From contig JAWXCH010000033.1 in the NCBI GenBank assembly GCA_034440595.1, forward strand, positions 1 through 23,289: a stretch of 23,289 nt of DNA, read 5' to 3'. The notes beneath the pieces are model-generated. The model was not told the DNA's origin, did not search any database, and saw nothing but the letters and a program-made list of their open reading frames with translations. The translations under genes were made by a program, and so were the position numbers. Below, piece after piece: positions 1 through 8,320 of the stretch (position 1 is its first letter; every line of letters starts with the position of its first letter). Origin of the DNA: JAWXCH01 sp034440595. Lineage in GTDB: Bacteria > Planctomycetota > Planctomycetia > Pirellulales > JALHPA01.

Positions 1-127
1 GAGCGGGGCCGGGGGTGAGGGCCTGATAGAGTATTGAGTAACGCGCAGTCGAGAAGAGCAAGTAGGCAATCGTTACACAACTTTAACTCCTCTTCTCTGT
101 CCACCCTCACCCGCGGCTGATACCGCG

Positions 128-151
128 ACCTCTCCCGCAAGCGGGAGAGGT
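128..151. terminator. Perfect GC-rich hairpin downstream of the DUF1080 gene
   Basis: Arms ACCTCTCCCGC and GCGGGAGAGGT pair perfectly (11 bp) around a 2-nt AA loop, 67 bp past the DUF1080 stop on the minus strand. There is no T-run, so this may be a Rho-assisted terminator or a dispersed palindromic repeat rather than a classical intrinsic terminator. A CCCTCACCC (104-112) precedes it and an inverted GGGTGAGGG lies at 13-21. Confidence 0.5.
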
Positions 152-218
152 GATGCAATACCGGGACTGCGCGACTCCCCCGACGCCACTTGCGTCTGTT
201 CATCGCGAGAAACGATTC

Positions 219-956
219 CTATTTTGCGGTCGCCGCCAAATCCTTTAACTGCACCCGGCGAAATTCAATCGCCTGGCCATGATTCTGTAGCGAGACATGG
301 CCCTTGAGTGGCTTGTCCTTGATCTCGGGATAGTCGGTCTGATCGATATCCATCACCACGATATCGTTCAGAGTGATTTTGATTTTTGTGCCAACGCACT
401 GGATGATCATCACATTCCACTCCCCTGCCTTTTTCACCGGCAACGAAGTTGGAGCGACATACCGGTAGAGCGAAGCGGTCGATTTGACGCGAGGTTCCTT
501 GCCGGCGTCGTCCAGAATCTGCACTTCGTACCCGCTATACGATGGCCGGTCCTTGCCCTCTTTAAACTTCTTGTGCCGAATGCCAATGCCGCTGTTGCAG
601 CCCGGCAGCATACGGTACTCGACCGCCAGTGCGAAATCGGTGTACTGCTTTTCGGAGCGTAAGAATCCGAACCCAGTACCGCGGCAATGAATGATACCGT
701 CGGTGATATTCCAGATTGGAACCAGTTCACCGGCGGCGTTTTTGTTCTCCTTGGTACCGTCGATTTCCCAGCCGGTGAAGTCCTTGCCGTTGTAGAGATC
801 GACAAATCCTTCGTCAGTGGTCAGCGGCTTGAGCGGGGAAGAATCTGCGGTGGCTGGTTTTGCATCCCCACTCGCCGGCGCATCAGCGGCAAACGAACTG
901 CTCGCTCCAACAATCAGCATCAGAGCGAACAGGCCGAGCGTTATTCTTGTTGGCAT
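219..956 (-). CDS. Secreted DUF1080 (3-keto-disaccharide hydrolase-like) protein
   Basis: This is a 245-residue protein of the DUF1080 family, a concanavalin-lectin/glucanase-like fold common in planctomycetes; some members hydrolyse 3-keto-glycosides. A signal peptide is clear from residue 1 to about 23, ending SSFA before ADAP. The mature part shows the family pattern: FVDLYNGKDFTGWEIDG near the start, then DGIIHCRG, and later SGIGIRH and GYEVQILDDAG. The frame extends upstream to a TTG at 992, but the ATG at 956 places the signal peptide directly at the N-terminus, so I prefer it; neither start has a good Shine-Dalgarno. It lies about 157 bp downstream of the dehydrogenase gene on the same strand and could be co-transcribed with it. 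The substrate is not evident from sequence. Family assignment is firm; enzymatic activity is inferred. Confidence 0.85.
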   Translation of the reverse strand: MPTRITLGLFALMLIVGASSSFAADAPASGDAKPATADSSPLKPLTTDEGFVDLYNGKDFTGWEIDGTKENKNAAGELVPIWNITDGIIHCRGTGFGFLRSEKQYTDFALAVEYRMLPGCNSGIGIRHKKFKEGKDRPSYSGYEVQILDDAGKEPRVKSTASLYRYVAPTSLPVKKAGEWNVMIIQCVGTKIKITLNDIVVMDIDQTDYPEIKDKPLKGHVSLQNHGQAIEFRRVQLKDLAATAK

Positions 957-1113
957 TACAGCGACTTTCGTTTCAGGAGTTTGCGAGTTCAATCTTGCGC
1001 GATACGGCTACGATTCTGCAAAGCGTGGGTTATCGTCGACGTAAACCCCAAACACTGCTGGGCAAGCCAGCAGTGGCACCCAATTTCTGTCACCGTTCGC
1101 TAACTACTACGCA

Positions 1114-4100
1114 CTATTGCGGTGGCTTGGCAAGGTAGGCCAGCAAGTCCACAATCTCGTCCAGCGTGAGCTTATTGAACAATCCCTCTGGCATGGCCGA
1201 TGTGGTACTCGGTGTGACTTCGTCGACTTCGGCCTTGGGGATCGCGATCTTTTCACCCTGCGTGTTCAGTACCGTCAGATCTCCATTGGCAGCGACCGCC
1301 ACCAGCCCGGTGATGGACTGACCATTTTGTGTGACGACCGTCTTAGCAGCGAACTGATCGGAAATGACTTGCGACGGAAACAGGACAGACTCGATGATTT
1401 CTTTACGTTGAAACCGCTTGGCAACGTTCGTCAGATCAGGGCCGATTCCCTCTCCCTTATTACCAAAGCGGTGGCATTTGATACAGTCTGCCTTGGTAAA
1501 AATCGCTTCACCGCGCGTCGCGTCTCCTTTGGCACCCGCCTCGCTTTCCAAATGCTTCATCAATTGAGCAAACGTCCACTTGCTCTGGTCGGAATCCTTG
1601 GGAAGCGATGGCTCTGGTTGGTCGGGGTACTTCTTGATGTACCACTGCCGCCAGGCCTCCATGAGCTTTTCGCCACTTTTCTCGTCGTGCTTGTGAACAC
1701 CGGCCGAGGTCCAATGCTCAAGCAGATCTGATGTTTCAATTCCGCCGTTATTCTTTAGCTTCAGCCCCAATAAGATCGTCTGGCGAATCGAGAGCGGTGT
1801 GGCATCTTTTGAGTTGAATTTGCGTAGGGCAATGACTGTGCGGCGACCGGTCTCTCCATCGACGACAGGCAGCGATAGAACCAAAAGCTTGCGGTCCGCG
1901 TCGTGCCGACGGATGGTGCGGTCCAAGTGATTGGCAATACCCAGCGCCACATCCTGACGGCGCTCTGGTTCGTTTTCAAACAGTTTGTGCAAGTAGGACC
2001 AGGCCTCTTCGTTGTTGCTGCGGCCAAACGCCGCCAGCACTTCGCGCGTCAGGCGTTGCATGTCCCCATCTTTGGAGTTATGGATGGACTCATACAGCGT
2101 TCGTAAGGCGGCATACTGTTCGGCATTCAACGGTCCGCTGAAACCTTGCACCAGCGGAATCGTGTGCGCAGGACTATTAGCACCCGTTGCAATTCGTTCC
2201 AGTTGTTCGGGAATTGAAAGCGAGCGAACAAAGTCACGGGCCGAATTGTTAAAGTACCCCTTAAAGCTGTTCCCCTGTCCTTCGATGTGTTCCATGCTGC
2301 GGAGATAGGCCAGCAACTGGTCGCGCAAATCGGGTGTCCAGCCCACGGTCAAAAATCGGCCATTGAAGGCCAACTGCCGCTTGTCCAAGTCCGAGAATTT
2401 GTCGCTACTCAGCGCGGCGATCAACTTCGGTGCCAGTGTAGGATCTTGCAGATAAACCAGTAGCACCGAAAGTTCACGCGCGGCCGAACCATTGTTCTCG
2501 GGAAATCGACTCGCCAGCGACTTAAGCAACTCGGGCTGCGACTTGGGACTGAGCTTTCCGCGCGAAAGCGCCAACTGCAGCAGGCGATACATTTGCAAAG
2601 TCTCGCCATCGGATAGTTTTGTTCCAAGCCAATTCTGTGCAGCGGCGATCACTTCACTAGCGGACTCGGGCTTCGCGGAGATAATCATCAGCGCCGTGCC
2701 ACCCTGCAGAAATGCTCCCAGAGATTTGCTATTCAACACCGCCGACTTCCATTGATCGACCGGATATTGCTGAATGGCGCGCTGCGCACTCCAGGCCACA
2801 AACCGATCAGGATCACCAAGTAGCCGAACGAGCTTTTCTACCGGCGGGCGATAACCGCCACGAACGACCGACTCGGCCGCCAAACGACGAACGCGAGCAT
2901 CCGGGTCATCCAACAGTTCTTGCAACCGCGCGCCAACTGCCGGATCGCTGTGCAATCCCAACAGATACGTCGCAGTGCCACGAACCATACTATCGGCATC
3001 CTTGGAAGCGGCAATCAACATCGCCACACTCGGTGCCGGTCCATACTGCTGCAATAGGCGCAATGCTTCGTTGCGACGCTGCGGGGTACTATCGGTCGAT
3101 TTCAGGACTTCATGCAGCTCCTGTTCCCAACGCGGGCCAAGCTCCTGCTTCACCGATTCGATCGCGGCGCGTGCCCAGGCCGAATCTTTTTGCGGCTGCA
3201 AGAGTGCACGCTCAATGCCACTTCGCACCGGCAACGCTGGCGGGTTCTGCATCACGATCCGATAGATGCCGCCGGCAGTCCCGCGTCCACCAGTGCAGAA
3301 ATAGATATTGCCGTCAGGACCAACTTCGGCATCCGAAATATTCAGCGGACGCCCCTCCAGGAAATTGTAGGACTGCCCTTTGTAACTGGCTCCGTCGGGC
3401 TTGTGCCGTACACCGATCAGGTAACCTTGCGACCAGTCGCACAAAAACATATTGTCCCGATACTCGGCCGGATACAGTTCGTGATGATAGAACAGCACAC
3501 CAGTCGGTGAACCACGGCCAAGATCCACCGTCGAGCCAAGACTGTCGACATAGTAATCTGGCCACTTGGACATGCCGCTGCGCCACCCGTACTCACCGCC
3601 GGGCACAAGATGGTTCACACGGACTGGCCGGTACCACGGCAGACCGATATCCCACTCCATGTCCGAATCGTAGGTAAACAAATCCCCGAGCGCGTTGAAG
3701 GCGATATCGTAGGCGTTGCGAAAACCGCCGCAGAAAAGTTCGACTTTACGACCGTCGCTGTCGGTGCGGATGACCGTGCCACCAGGAGCCTTGATGCCGC
3801 CGGCATGGCCATTCGCATCTTCGTACTTCGGCTGAAACAGGTCCGTATCGTAATAGTGATGATGCGGGCTAGTCTCTTCCACCTTACCAGGGTACTTCGC
3901 GTGATTGCCAACCATCACATAGATCAGCCCATCGGGACCAACCACCGGCTGATGCGGACCATGTTCCGAAATATCCCCCTGGAATTTGAAGAGTGTTTCG
4001 ATCTTGTCTGCGTGACCGTTCCGGTCCCCATCGGTCAGGCGATACAGCGCCGCTCCGTCTGGGCCTTTGCCGACAACAAAAACGGAACCGCGATAACAAA

Positions 4101-4998
4101 GGATCCCCTGCGAACTGGTTATTTTCTCCGAGAAGGTGCTGACCATCGGCGCGCCTTGAGAATGCGATCCATTGTTGCCGCGCGGCAAGCGAACCAACTT
4201 AAGCGGCTCTTGTTCGGCCGAGACAAGCAAGTCCCCGGATTCATCAAACGCCATCGCGATTAGTGAACCAGCCTCGGTTCCCAGAATTTTCTCGACAGCA
4301 AATCCTGGCAGTGCCGAGAACCGACCATTCTCAATTCCCGGGTTGTCCTGCGCAATTTGCACCTTGGTGCGCATTTCAGGGTGACTCGACCAAGGCCCTG
4401 TCTTGCCGAATTGACCTAACTCGTTGGCAGGTTGCCACGACTTGTCGTCTGGCTTGATTTGAAATCCGGGGGACTGCCATTTGTCGGCGGCGACCTTGCT
4501 GGCCAACCACGACTTGTCGGTGACAACGTGTACTCCTTGTTTGCCCTTGCCTTGTTTGCCCTTGCCTCGTTCGACTGTCAACGCAGCAACCAATCCGGCG
4601 TGTCCTTGTGCTTCGTTCTTGGCATGGATGGCAACGACGTTCTTGCCAGCGGCAATCAGTTTTGCGATATCATACGTTTCGATGTTCATCCAGTCCGAGT
4701 CGGCACCGACCTTCGTGCCGTTCACGAACAATTCGTACTCGTTATCGCAAGTAATCTGAATCTTGGCAGACTCCAGCCGCTTGACTTCAAACTCCTTACG
4801 AAAATAAACCGAACCGGCTTCGGCGTTGCCCGTGTCCTTGCCAGGAATCCAAATCCACTGCGCATCGGCAAGGCTGTTTGCCGGATCCTCGGCGACCGCA
4901 GGAGAGCTACTCCCTGCAACTGCCACTAGCAGCAACATGTAAAATCCAACGAACTGAAACGGTCTGACAGATTGCATAGAATTGATAGCAGTGCGCAT
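1114..4998 (-). CDS. Giant secreted PVC-type dehydrogenase with HEAT repeats and c-type heme domain
   Basis: The protein is about 1294 residues with a signal peptide in the first ~35 (hydrophobic YMLLLVAVAG, cleavage near AVAED). Order of parts: a galactose-binding-like beta-sandwich at about 45-160 (WIWIPG, ELFVNGTKVG); a soluble glucose-dehydrogenase-like beta-propeller at about 230-585 of the Pirellula/Verrucomicrobium membrane-bound dehydrogenase type; HEAT-like helical repeats at about 600-1100; and a C-terminal cytochrome c domain with CIKCH at 1172-1176 and a probable Met ligand in MPEGL near 1269. By family knowledge it would oxidise a sugar-like substrate outside the cytoplasm and pass electrons to its heme; substrate and acceptor are unknown. 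The open frame continues upstream to 5286, but only ATGs at 4998 or 4977 put a signal peptide at the N-terminus. The two are 7 codons apart and cannot be separated, as neither has a strong Shine-Dalgarno. Confidence 0.9.
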   Translation of the reverse strand: MRTAINSMQSVRPFQFVGFYMLLLVAVAGSSSPAVAEDPANSLADAQWIWIPGKDTGNAEAGSVYFRKEFEVKRLESAKIQITCDNEYELFVNGTKVGADSDWMNIETYDIAKLIAAGKNVVAIHAKNEAQGHAGLVAALTVERGKGKQGKGKQGVHVVTDKSWLASKVAADKWQSPGFQIKPDDKSWQPANELGQFGKTGPWSSHPEMRTKVQIAQDNPGIENGRFSALPGFAVEKILGTEAGSLIAMAFDESGDLLVSAEQEPLKLVRLPRGNNGSHSQGAPMVSTFSEKITSSQGILCYRGSVFVVGKGPDGAALYRLTDGDRNGHADKIETLFKFQGDISEHGPHQPVVGPDGLIYVMVGNHAKYPGKVEETSPHHHYYDTDLFQPKYEDANGHAGGIKAPGGTVIRTDSDGRKVELFCGGFRNAYDIAFNALGDLFTYDSDMEWDIGLPWYRPVRVNHLVPGGEYGWRSGMSKWPDYYVDSLGSTVDLGRGSPTGVLFYHHELYPAEYRDNMFLCDWSQGYLIGVRHKPDGASYKGQSYNFLEGRPLNISDAEVGPDGNIYFCTGGRGTAGGIYRIVMQNPPALPVRSGIERALLQPQKDSAWARAAIESVKQELGPRWEQELHEVLKSTDSTPQRRNEALRLLQQYGPAPSVAMLIAASKDADSMVRGTATYLLGLHSDPAVGARLQELLDDPDARVRRLAAESVVRGGYRPPVEKLVRLLGDPDRFVAWSAQRAIQQYPVDQWKSAVLNSKSLGAFLQGGTALMIISAKPESASEVIAAAQNWLGTKLSDGETLQMYRLLQLALSRGKLSPKSQPELLKSLASRFPENNGSAARELSVLLVYLQDPTLAPKLIAALSSDKFSDLDKRQLAFNGRFLTVGWTPDLRDQLLAYLRSMEHIEGQGNSFKGYFNNSARDFVRSLSIPEQLERIATGANSPAHTIPLVQGFSGPLNAEQYAALRTLYESIHNSKDGDMQRLTREVLAAFGRSNNEEAWSYLHKLFENEPERRQDVALGIANHLDRTIRRHDADRKLLVLSLPVVDGETGRRTVIALRKFNSKDATPLSIRQTILLGLKLKNNGGIETSDLLEHWTSAGVHKHDEKSGEKLMEAWRQWYIKKYPDQPEPSLPKDSDQSKWTFAQLMKHLESEAGAKGDATRGEAIFTKADCIKCHRFGNKGEGIGPDLTNVAKRFQRKEIIESVLFPSQVISDQFAAKTVVTQNGQSITGLVAVAANGDLTVLNTQGEKIAIPKAEVDEVTPSTTSAMPEGLFNKLTLDEIVDLLAYLAKPPQ
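4535..4564 (-). repeat. In-frame 15-bp tandem duplication inside the dehydrogenase gene
   Basis: CCTTGTTTGCCCTTG occurs twice head to tail on the plus strand. On the coding strand it gives a Lys/Gly/Gln-rich linker (GKGKQGKGKQ) between the N-terminal beta-sandwich strands and the next segment. It keeps frame and probably arose by slippage in a flexible loop. Confidence 0.85.
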
Positions 4999-5240
4999 TG
5001 CTGGAAAAATCCAAACCCTGGAGTACATATGGTGCAAAGAGTGCGTGAGGCGAGCAACAAAAGGCGGGAGATTCTCGAGACCTTTAATATAAACTAGAGT
5101 CGATCCGTTCGCACGCGGTTTTTTTGGCAAAAAACGGCGTGAATCCGTCCATTCCGTGATGGCACTTTCGGTCAAAAAACGGACATCAAGACAGCAAGAC
5201 CACCGGAACTCCGGCGGTTTTCCCAGAAAATTTCCAGATA

Positions 5241-5271
5241 CTGGCGTCTGGTAGCAAGCGGCCAGACGCTC
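5241..5271. terminator. Hairpin just after the lipoprotein gene
   Basis: GCGTCTGG (5244-5251) and CCAGACGC (5262-5269) form a perfect 8-bp stem, beginning about 20 bp past the lipoprotein stop. On the minus strand it is followed by a moderately T-rich stretch (GGAAATTTTC) rather than a clean T-run. It suggests the downstream dehydrogenase gene is transcribed separately, or that readthrough is limited. Confidence 0.4.
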
Positions 5272-5289
5272 AGCGATTTGCCGCAAAGG

Positions 5290-5745
5290 CTACTTTTCCG
5301 CGGTAGTGCTCAGCGAAAACGAGAACGAGTTTGGCTCTGCGATGGCTTGCACACGTAGGCTCGATTGCTTGTTATAACTGCTCGGAATGACCGGCGCTTT
5401 TGAGGGAGGGGTTTTCGCTACCTTACTGGCCACGGGTGGATGCCCGCCGAATTGGGGAGCAATGTAAGGCTCGATCTCGACACGATACTCGCCCGGGATC
5501 AAGCCATCTTCGGCTGCGATCTCGAACTTGCCTTGCTTGATTTCGGCTCCAGTCCGGCGTCCCTTGCCACCCATCGGCACGAAGCTGATCACCGCTTGAT
5601 CGAGTGGCTTTCCGTCCAGGCTGACATCGCCAGTGGCGGCAAACCGTTCTGGCTTGCTGTCACAGCCCCCCAGCATGAAGAGGCAAAAAATGCCAGCGAT
5701 GCGCCAGTCCAAGGCTTTACCAACCTTTTCCCACGGATTGACCAT
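5290..5745 (-). CDS. Small lipoprotein with carboxypeptidase-regulatory-like domain
   Basis: A 151-residue predicted lipoprotein. Residues 15-28 form a short lipoprotein signal ending in the lipobox LGGC with the acylated Cys at 28. The rest resembles the transthyretin-like/carboxypeptidase-regulatory beta-sandwich common in planctomycete lipoproteins: a GDVSLDGKPLDQAVISFVP strand pair, then GKFEI and GEYRVEI. The open frame extends to 5814, but the ATG at 5745 gives a proper signal peptide and sits 29 bases inside the end of the DUF1559 gene; the overlap suggests translational coupling. Planctomycete DUF1559 genes are frequently followed by such lipoproteins, so the two probably function together at the cell surface, but no biochemical role can be assigned. 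Confidence 0.75.
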   Translation of the reverse strand: MVNPWEKVGKALDWRIAGIFCLFMLGGCDSKPERFAATGDVSLDGKPLDQAVISFVPMGGKGRRTGAEIKQGKFEIAAEDGLIPGEYRVEIEPYIAPQFGGHPPVASKVAKTPPSKAPVIPSSYNKQSSLRVQAIAEPNSFSFSLSTTAEK

Positions 5746-6631
5746 CGTTGCGTTCCGCCAATCGATCAAGAATGTCAGGGTGAGTTTCTTCGCTGATAAA
5801 TTGAACCGAGCCATCCACCATCACGAAGTTGACACCGCCAGAGTGATCGCTGCGAAAAGTCTCCCATTCTAGAAAGCCGGTGACAAGCCGGTCGCTATTA
5901 AATACTCCGGCCATCGAACACCAAGTCATGCCTGGGTAGGCAGTTCCCCAGACAGTTGAACCGCCGTCGATCGAGCCACCAGAACGCTCCTTGATGTTGA
6001 TCAGGCCATAGTCCAGCTCGCCGACCATGACCGTTTTGGAAGTGCCATCTTGCATTGATATGACGGCTACTTTCGTCGGCCCGCGAATCGGATCGACTAT
6101 CGCTCCGTTGTGATTGGTGAGGTCTGGTTTTTGGTCACTGGTGCGAAGTGGATAGCGACAGTACCCGCTACCGGTGCAAACTCCATAGCTGGCCACTCCA
6201 CCATCAGTGCCCCCTGATGGCGTAACCATCGATGGGCACAGAAACACTGGCAGCTTCGTTCGCGTGACTTCCAGATTGGTCCCGTCGGTCGGCCCCTTGG
6301 TCATGTCGTAGCGGCTGTAGAGCACCGATTCCTCCATGAATGGCAAGATCGATATGAACGCACTCCCCATCAGGTGTTCACCGGTGCTCGGGTGAGTTTG
6401 AATCGCCGCCGGCAACCGTTTGTAGTTGTGGTCAAACAGCAGCATTCCCATGCCAATCTGATGCAGATTGTTGGTGCAGGTGATGCGACGAGCCGCCTCA
6501 CGCGCGGCTTGAATGGCGGGTAAGAGCATTGCTACCAGAATGCCGATGATCGCAATCACCACCAACAGCTCGACCAGTGTAAAACCGGCGACCGACTGCG
6601 TGCGACGAATGGGAAACAGCAGGCTCTTCAT
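5717..6631 (-). CDS. DUF1559 prepilin-like protein (H-X9-DG type)
   Basis: A 304-residue DUF1559 protein, the strongly expanded planctomycete family with a type IV pilin/type II pseudopilin N-terminus. The leader ends at Gly16 before Phe17, followed by the class III signal (FTLVELLVVIAIIGILVAMLLPAIQ) with Glu at mature position +5, then AAREAARR. Near the C-terminus, HSGGVNFVMVDGSV gives the H-X9-DG signature that defines the group. A prepilin peptidase should process it, leaving a membrane-anchored helix with a large extracytoplasmic domain; the function of the family is not established. The gene is first of a likely two-gene unit with the overlapping lipoprotein gene. No Shine-Dalgarno is visible before the ATG. 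Confidence 0.92.
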   Translation of the reverse strand: MKSLLFPIRRTQSVAGFTLVELLVVIAIIGILVAMLLPAIQAAREAARRITCTNNLHQIGMGMLLFDHNYKRLPAAIQTHPSTGEHLMGSAFISILPFMEESVLYSRYDMTKGPTDGTNLEVTRTKLPVFLCPSMVTPSGGTDGGVASYGVCTGSGYCRYPLRTSDQKPDLTNHNGAIVDPIRGPTKVAVISMQDGTSKTVMVGELDYGLINIKERSGGSIDGGSTVWGTAYPGMTWCSMAGVFNSDRLVTGFLEWETFRSDHSGGVNFVMVDGSVQFISEETHPDILDRLAERNDGQSVGKGW

Positions 6632-6706
6632 GATTGCTGCACGGTCGAAAGGAAGATCACAGGATCACTGCCTGCAAAAATGCCAACTGAGATGTTCAAA
6701 TCAAAT

Positions 6707-6712
6707 ATTATA
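6707..6712 (-). promoter_or_regulatory. Possible -10 box of the DUF1559 gene
   Basis: A perfect TATAAT reads leftward, 75 bp before the DUF1559 start and a few bases after the terminator of the upstream gene. No good -35 hexamer is seen at 16-18 bp, where the terminator stem lies, so this is only a candidate. Confidence 0.3.
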
Positions 6713-6720
6713 AACTGACG

Positions 6721-6757
6721 AAAAGCCTGCCTGACCGACGTCTCGGTCAGGCAGGCT
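6721..6757 (-). terminator. Intrinsic terminator of the dockerin PEP-CTERM gene
   Basis: A perfect 14-bp stem, GCCTGCCTGACCGA with TCGGTCAGGCAGGC, and a 4-nt loop; an extra A:T pair is possible. On the minus strand it ends in TTTT (complement of 6721-6724). It lies about 115 bp past the stop of the PEP-CTERM gene. This is the clearest Rho-independent terminator in the window. Confidence 0.85.
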
Positions 6758-6871
6758 CACACTATCAGGTGGTCGCAGGAAGTACAAATCTGTGAAGCAA
6801 CTCTTGGTCGAAATCCTACCGCGCCACCTCAAAAAAATGCCGCTTCAATCCTGATCCGGCCCTCGACGACT

Positions 6872-7858
6872 CTATTTTCTTGCGAGCAAAATTCCAGCAC
6901 GACCAGCAAACGAACGCACTAACACTACTGCACCGATACCCGTGGCAAACAGTGCCAATGTCCCTGGTTCTGGAACGGGCGTAATTGGAGGATTGCCACT
7001 CCCCCAACCTCCCAACACCTGGTTCAGGTCATCCTGTCCGACTGAACCGTCGCCACTCGGATCTCCTTGCAGCGGCCCCCCTGCGCCGACCGTTTGCCCC
7101 CAATTTCCGAGAATCAGATTTAGGTCACCCTGCCCAACAAAACCATCACTGTCCAGATCCCCAACAATGGCTGCCCCCGGCAACGGGCTCAAAGCCGACT
7201 GCGTGGTGAAAGTGTCAATCGCCAACTGATCCAAACTGAATGATGTTTCGATTGCCTTGAAATCGAACAAGAAGGATCCGGCATTGAAGCCAGCAATGTC
7301 GAACACCACAAAATGGTCCACCAGATCTCCACCCATTCCACCTAGCTCAACGCGAGCACGTTCTTCGTAGTAGACGTTACCAATCGTCTGCGTCGTCGCT
7401 CCATCAAAGTACGCCAGGTCAAAAGAGTTCAAGTCGATCATCGTGCCCAACGAGCGAATTTGTGCCACCACGCGCGTATTCCAACCGGCACCGTAGTCAT
7501 GACCTGGGATCTCGACTGTAAAAGCAGATGTCGCACCGAGCGAATAGATGTTGCCTCCGGTGGTGATAAATGCGCCGTCGACGTTCTGCGTGACAGTGAC
7601 TCCTGAGCCAAGTGGCGCCGGGGCAGGCGAAACCGGCCAGCTTCCATTGTCCGGTGAGTTCGGCAACGCATACGCGCCCGTAAAGACGTCGAAGCCAGCA
7701 TACAGCGAGTTCGTAGTCACCCCGCGCGTCCAACTTTGAAATGGCGCGGTGGAACTATTTGGAACGAGAAAATCAGCGCTGGCGATCGAAGTCACGCCCG
7801 CCAAGACAATCGCAAACATCGCACTTTGAATTGCAAAACGCACCGTTGTTTTGATCAT
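6872..7858 (-). CDS. PEP-CTERM sorted protein with two dockerin-like repeats
   Basis: A 328-residue exported protein. It has a signal peptide (residues 1-28, ending SIASA), a beta-rich domain of unknown function (about 29-225), two dockerin type I-like Ca-binding repeats at about 232-286 (GDLDSDGFVGQGDLN and GDPSGDGSVGQDDLN, each followed by a GxWG turn), and a PEP-CTERM sorting tail: VPEPGT at 295-300, a hydrophobic helix, then RSFAGR and a longer-than-usual basic end. PEP-CTERM proteins are handled by an exosortase and end up at the envelope. It is a paralogue of the gene at 8409-9164: the first 225 residues align almost without gaps, but only this copy has the dockerin insert. GGAAGG lies 5 bp before the ATG. 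Its promoter and operator lie at 8095-8150. Confidence 0.9.
   Translation of the reverse strand: MIKTTVRFAIQSAMFAIVLAGVTSIASADFLVPNSSTAPFQSWTRGVTTNSLYAGFDVFTGAYALPNSPDNGSWPVSPAPAPLGSGVTVTQNVDGAFITTGGNIYSLGATSAFTVEIPGHDYGAGWNTRVVAQIRSLGTMIDLNSFDLAYFDGATTQTIGNVYYEERARVELGGMGGDLVDHFVVFDIAGFNAGSFLFDFKAIETSFSLDQLAIDTFTTQSALSPLPGAAIVGDLDSDGFVGQGDLNLILGNWGQTVGAGGPLQGDPSGDGSVGQDDLNQVLGGWGSGNPPITPVPEPGTLALFATGIGAVVLVRSFAGRAGILLARK
6977..7183 (-). other. Dockerin module inserted before the PEP-CTERM motif
   Basis: This segment encodes residues 226-294, absent from the paralogue, where the flanking SALSP runs straight into VPEP. It contains both EF-hand-like dockerin repeats and a Gly/Pro linker. Dockerin type I repeats bind calcium and, in cellulosome systems, cohesins; whether a cohesin partner exists here is unknown. 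Confidence 0.8.
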
Positions 7859-8094
7859 GCAGACCTTCCAGCGTAAGCAGTAAAATCAAGATATTCTGGT
7901 ACCGGCATCCATCGCTCCAGCACTCCAATAGCAACCGGTCCCACTATTCAGTCTAAACAGAAACTTTGCTGCCGGTATCGCCCGGTATCTAACCAGCTCA
8001 GCAACTATCATTCAGGCGACTAAGGCAGGACAAACGGGTGTGGCAGACCCTTAAAATTCAGTTGAACACCCCAATTCTCGGGCACCCTCCCTGC

Positions 8095-8150
8095 TGTTGA
8101 CACTCAGTATCAACAGTGTTTGATTTTAGCGGATGGCCCCCCTCTGTCAA
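8095..8150 (-). promoter_or_regulatory. Promoter and 21-bp palindromic operator of the dockerin PEP-CTERM gene
   Basis: Reading leftward: perfect -35 TTGACA (8150-8145), 16-bp spacer, -10 TAAAAT (8128-8123), then 7 bp, then a 21-bp imperfect palindrome (8115-8095). On the plus strand its arms are TGTTGACAC and GTATCAACA around TCA; the arms match at 8 of 9 pairs. The palindrome would cover about +1 to +21. The same arrangement precedes the paralogue. Confidence 0.65.
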
Positions 8151-8320
8151 GCCAGTCGGAAAGGAAATGGACTCTCAAGTTTCCATATGCGCTCCCGTTC
8201 CGCCTCAACCGCGAAACTCGCGAAAAAAGCCGTATCGCCAGGGCTAGCATTCGCTTGTGGACTAATCTGGGGATTGGCGAAATCCTAGTTTAAGGCGGCG
8301 TAAACTATAAAATGACTCGG

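Noticed and set aside
2712..3677. A 321-codon open frame on the plus strand inside the dehydrogenase gene
   Set aside because: Its product is rich in Arg, His, Pro and Thr without domains or a signal, and it is fully antisense to a well-supported gene.
5105..5185. Repeated CAAAAAACGG stretches upstream of the dehydrogenase
   Set aside because: Two short imperfect copies with a T-run and A-run; could pair weakly but too little to call a regulatory element.
4999..5286. N-terminal extension of the dehydrogenase frame
   Set aside because: It would bury the signal peptide about 100 residues inside the protein and has no family features; it also covers a hairpin behind the lipoprotein gene.
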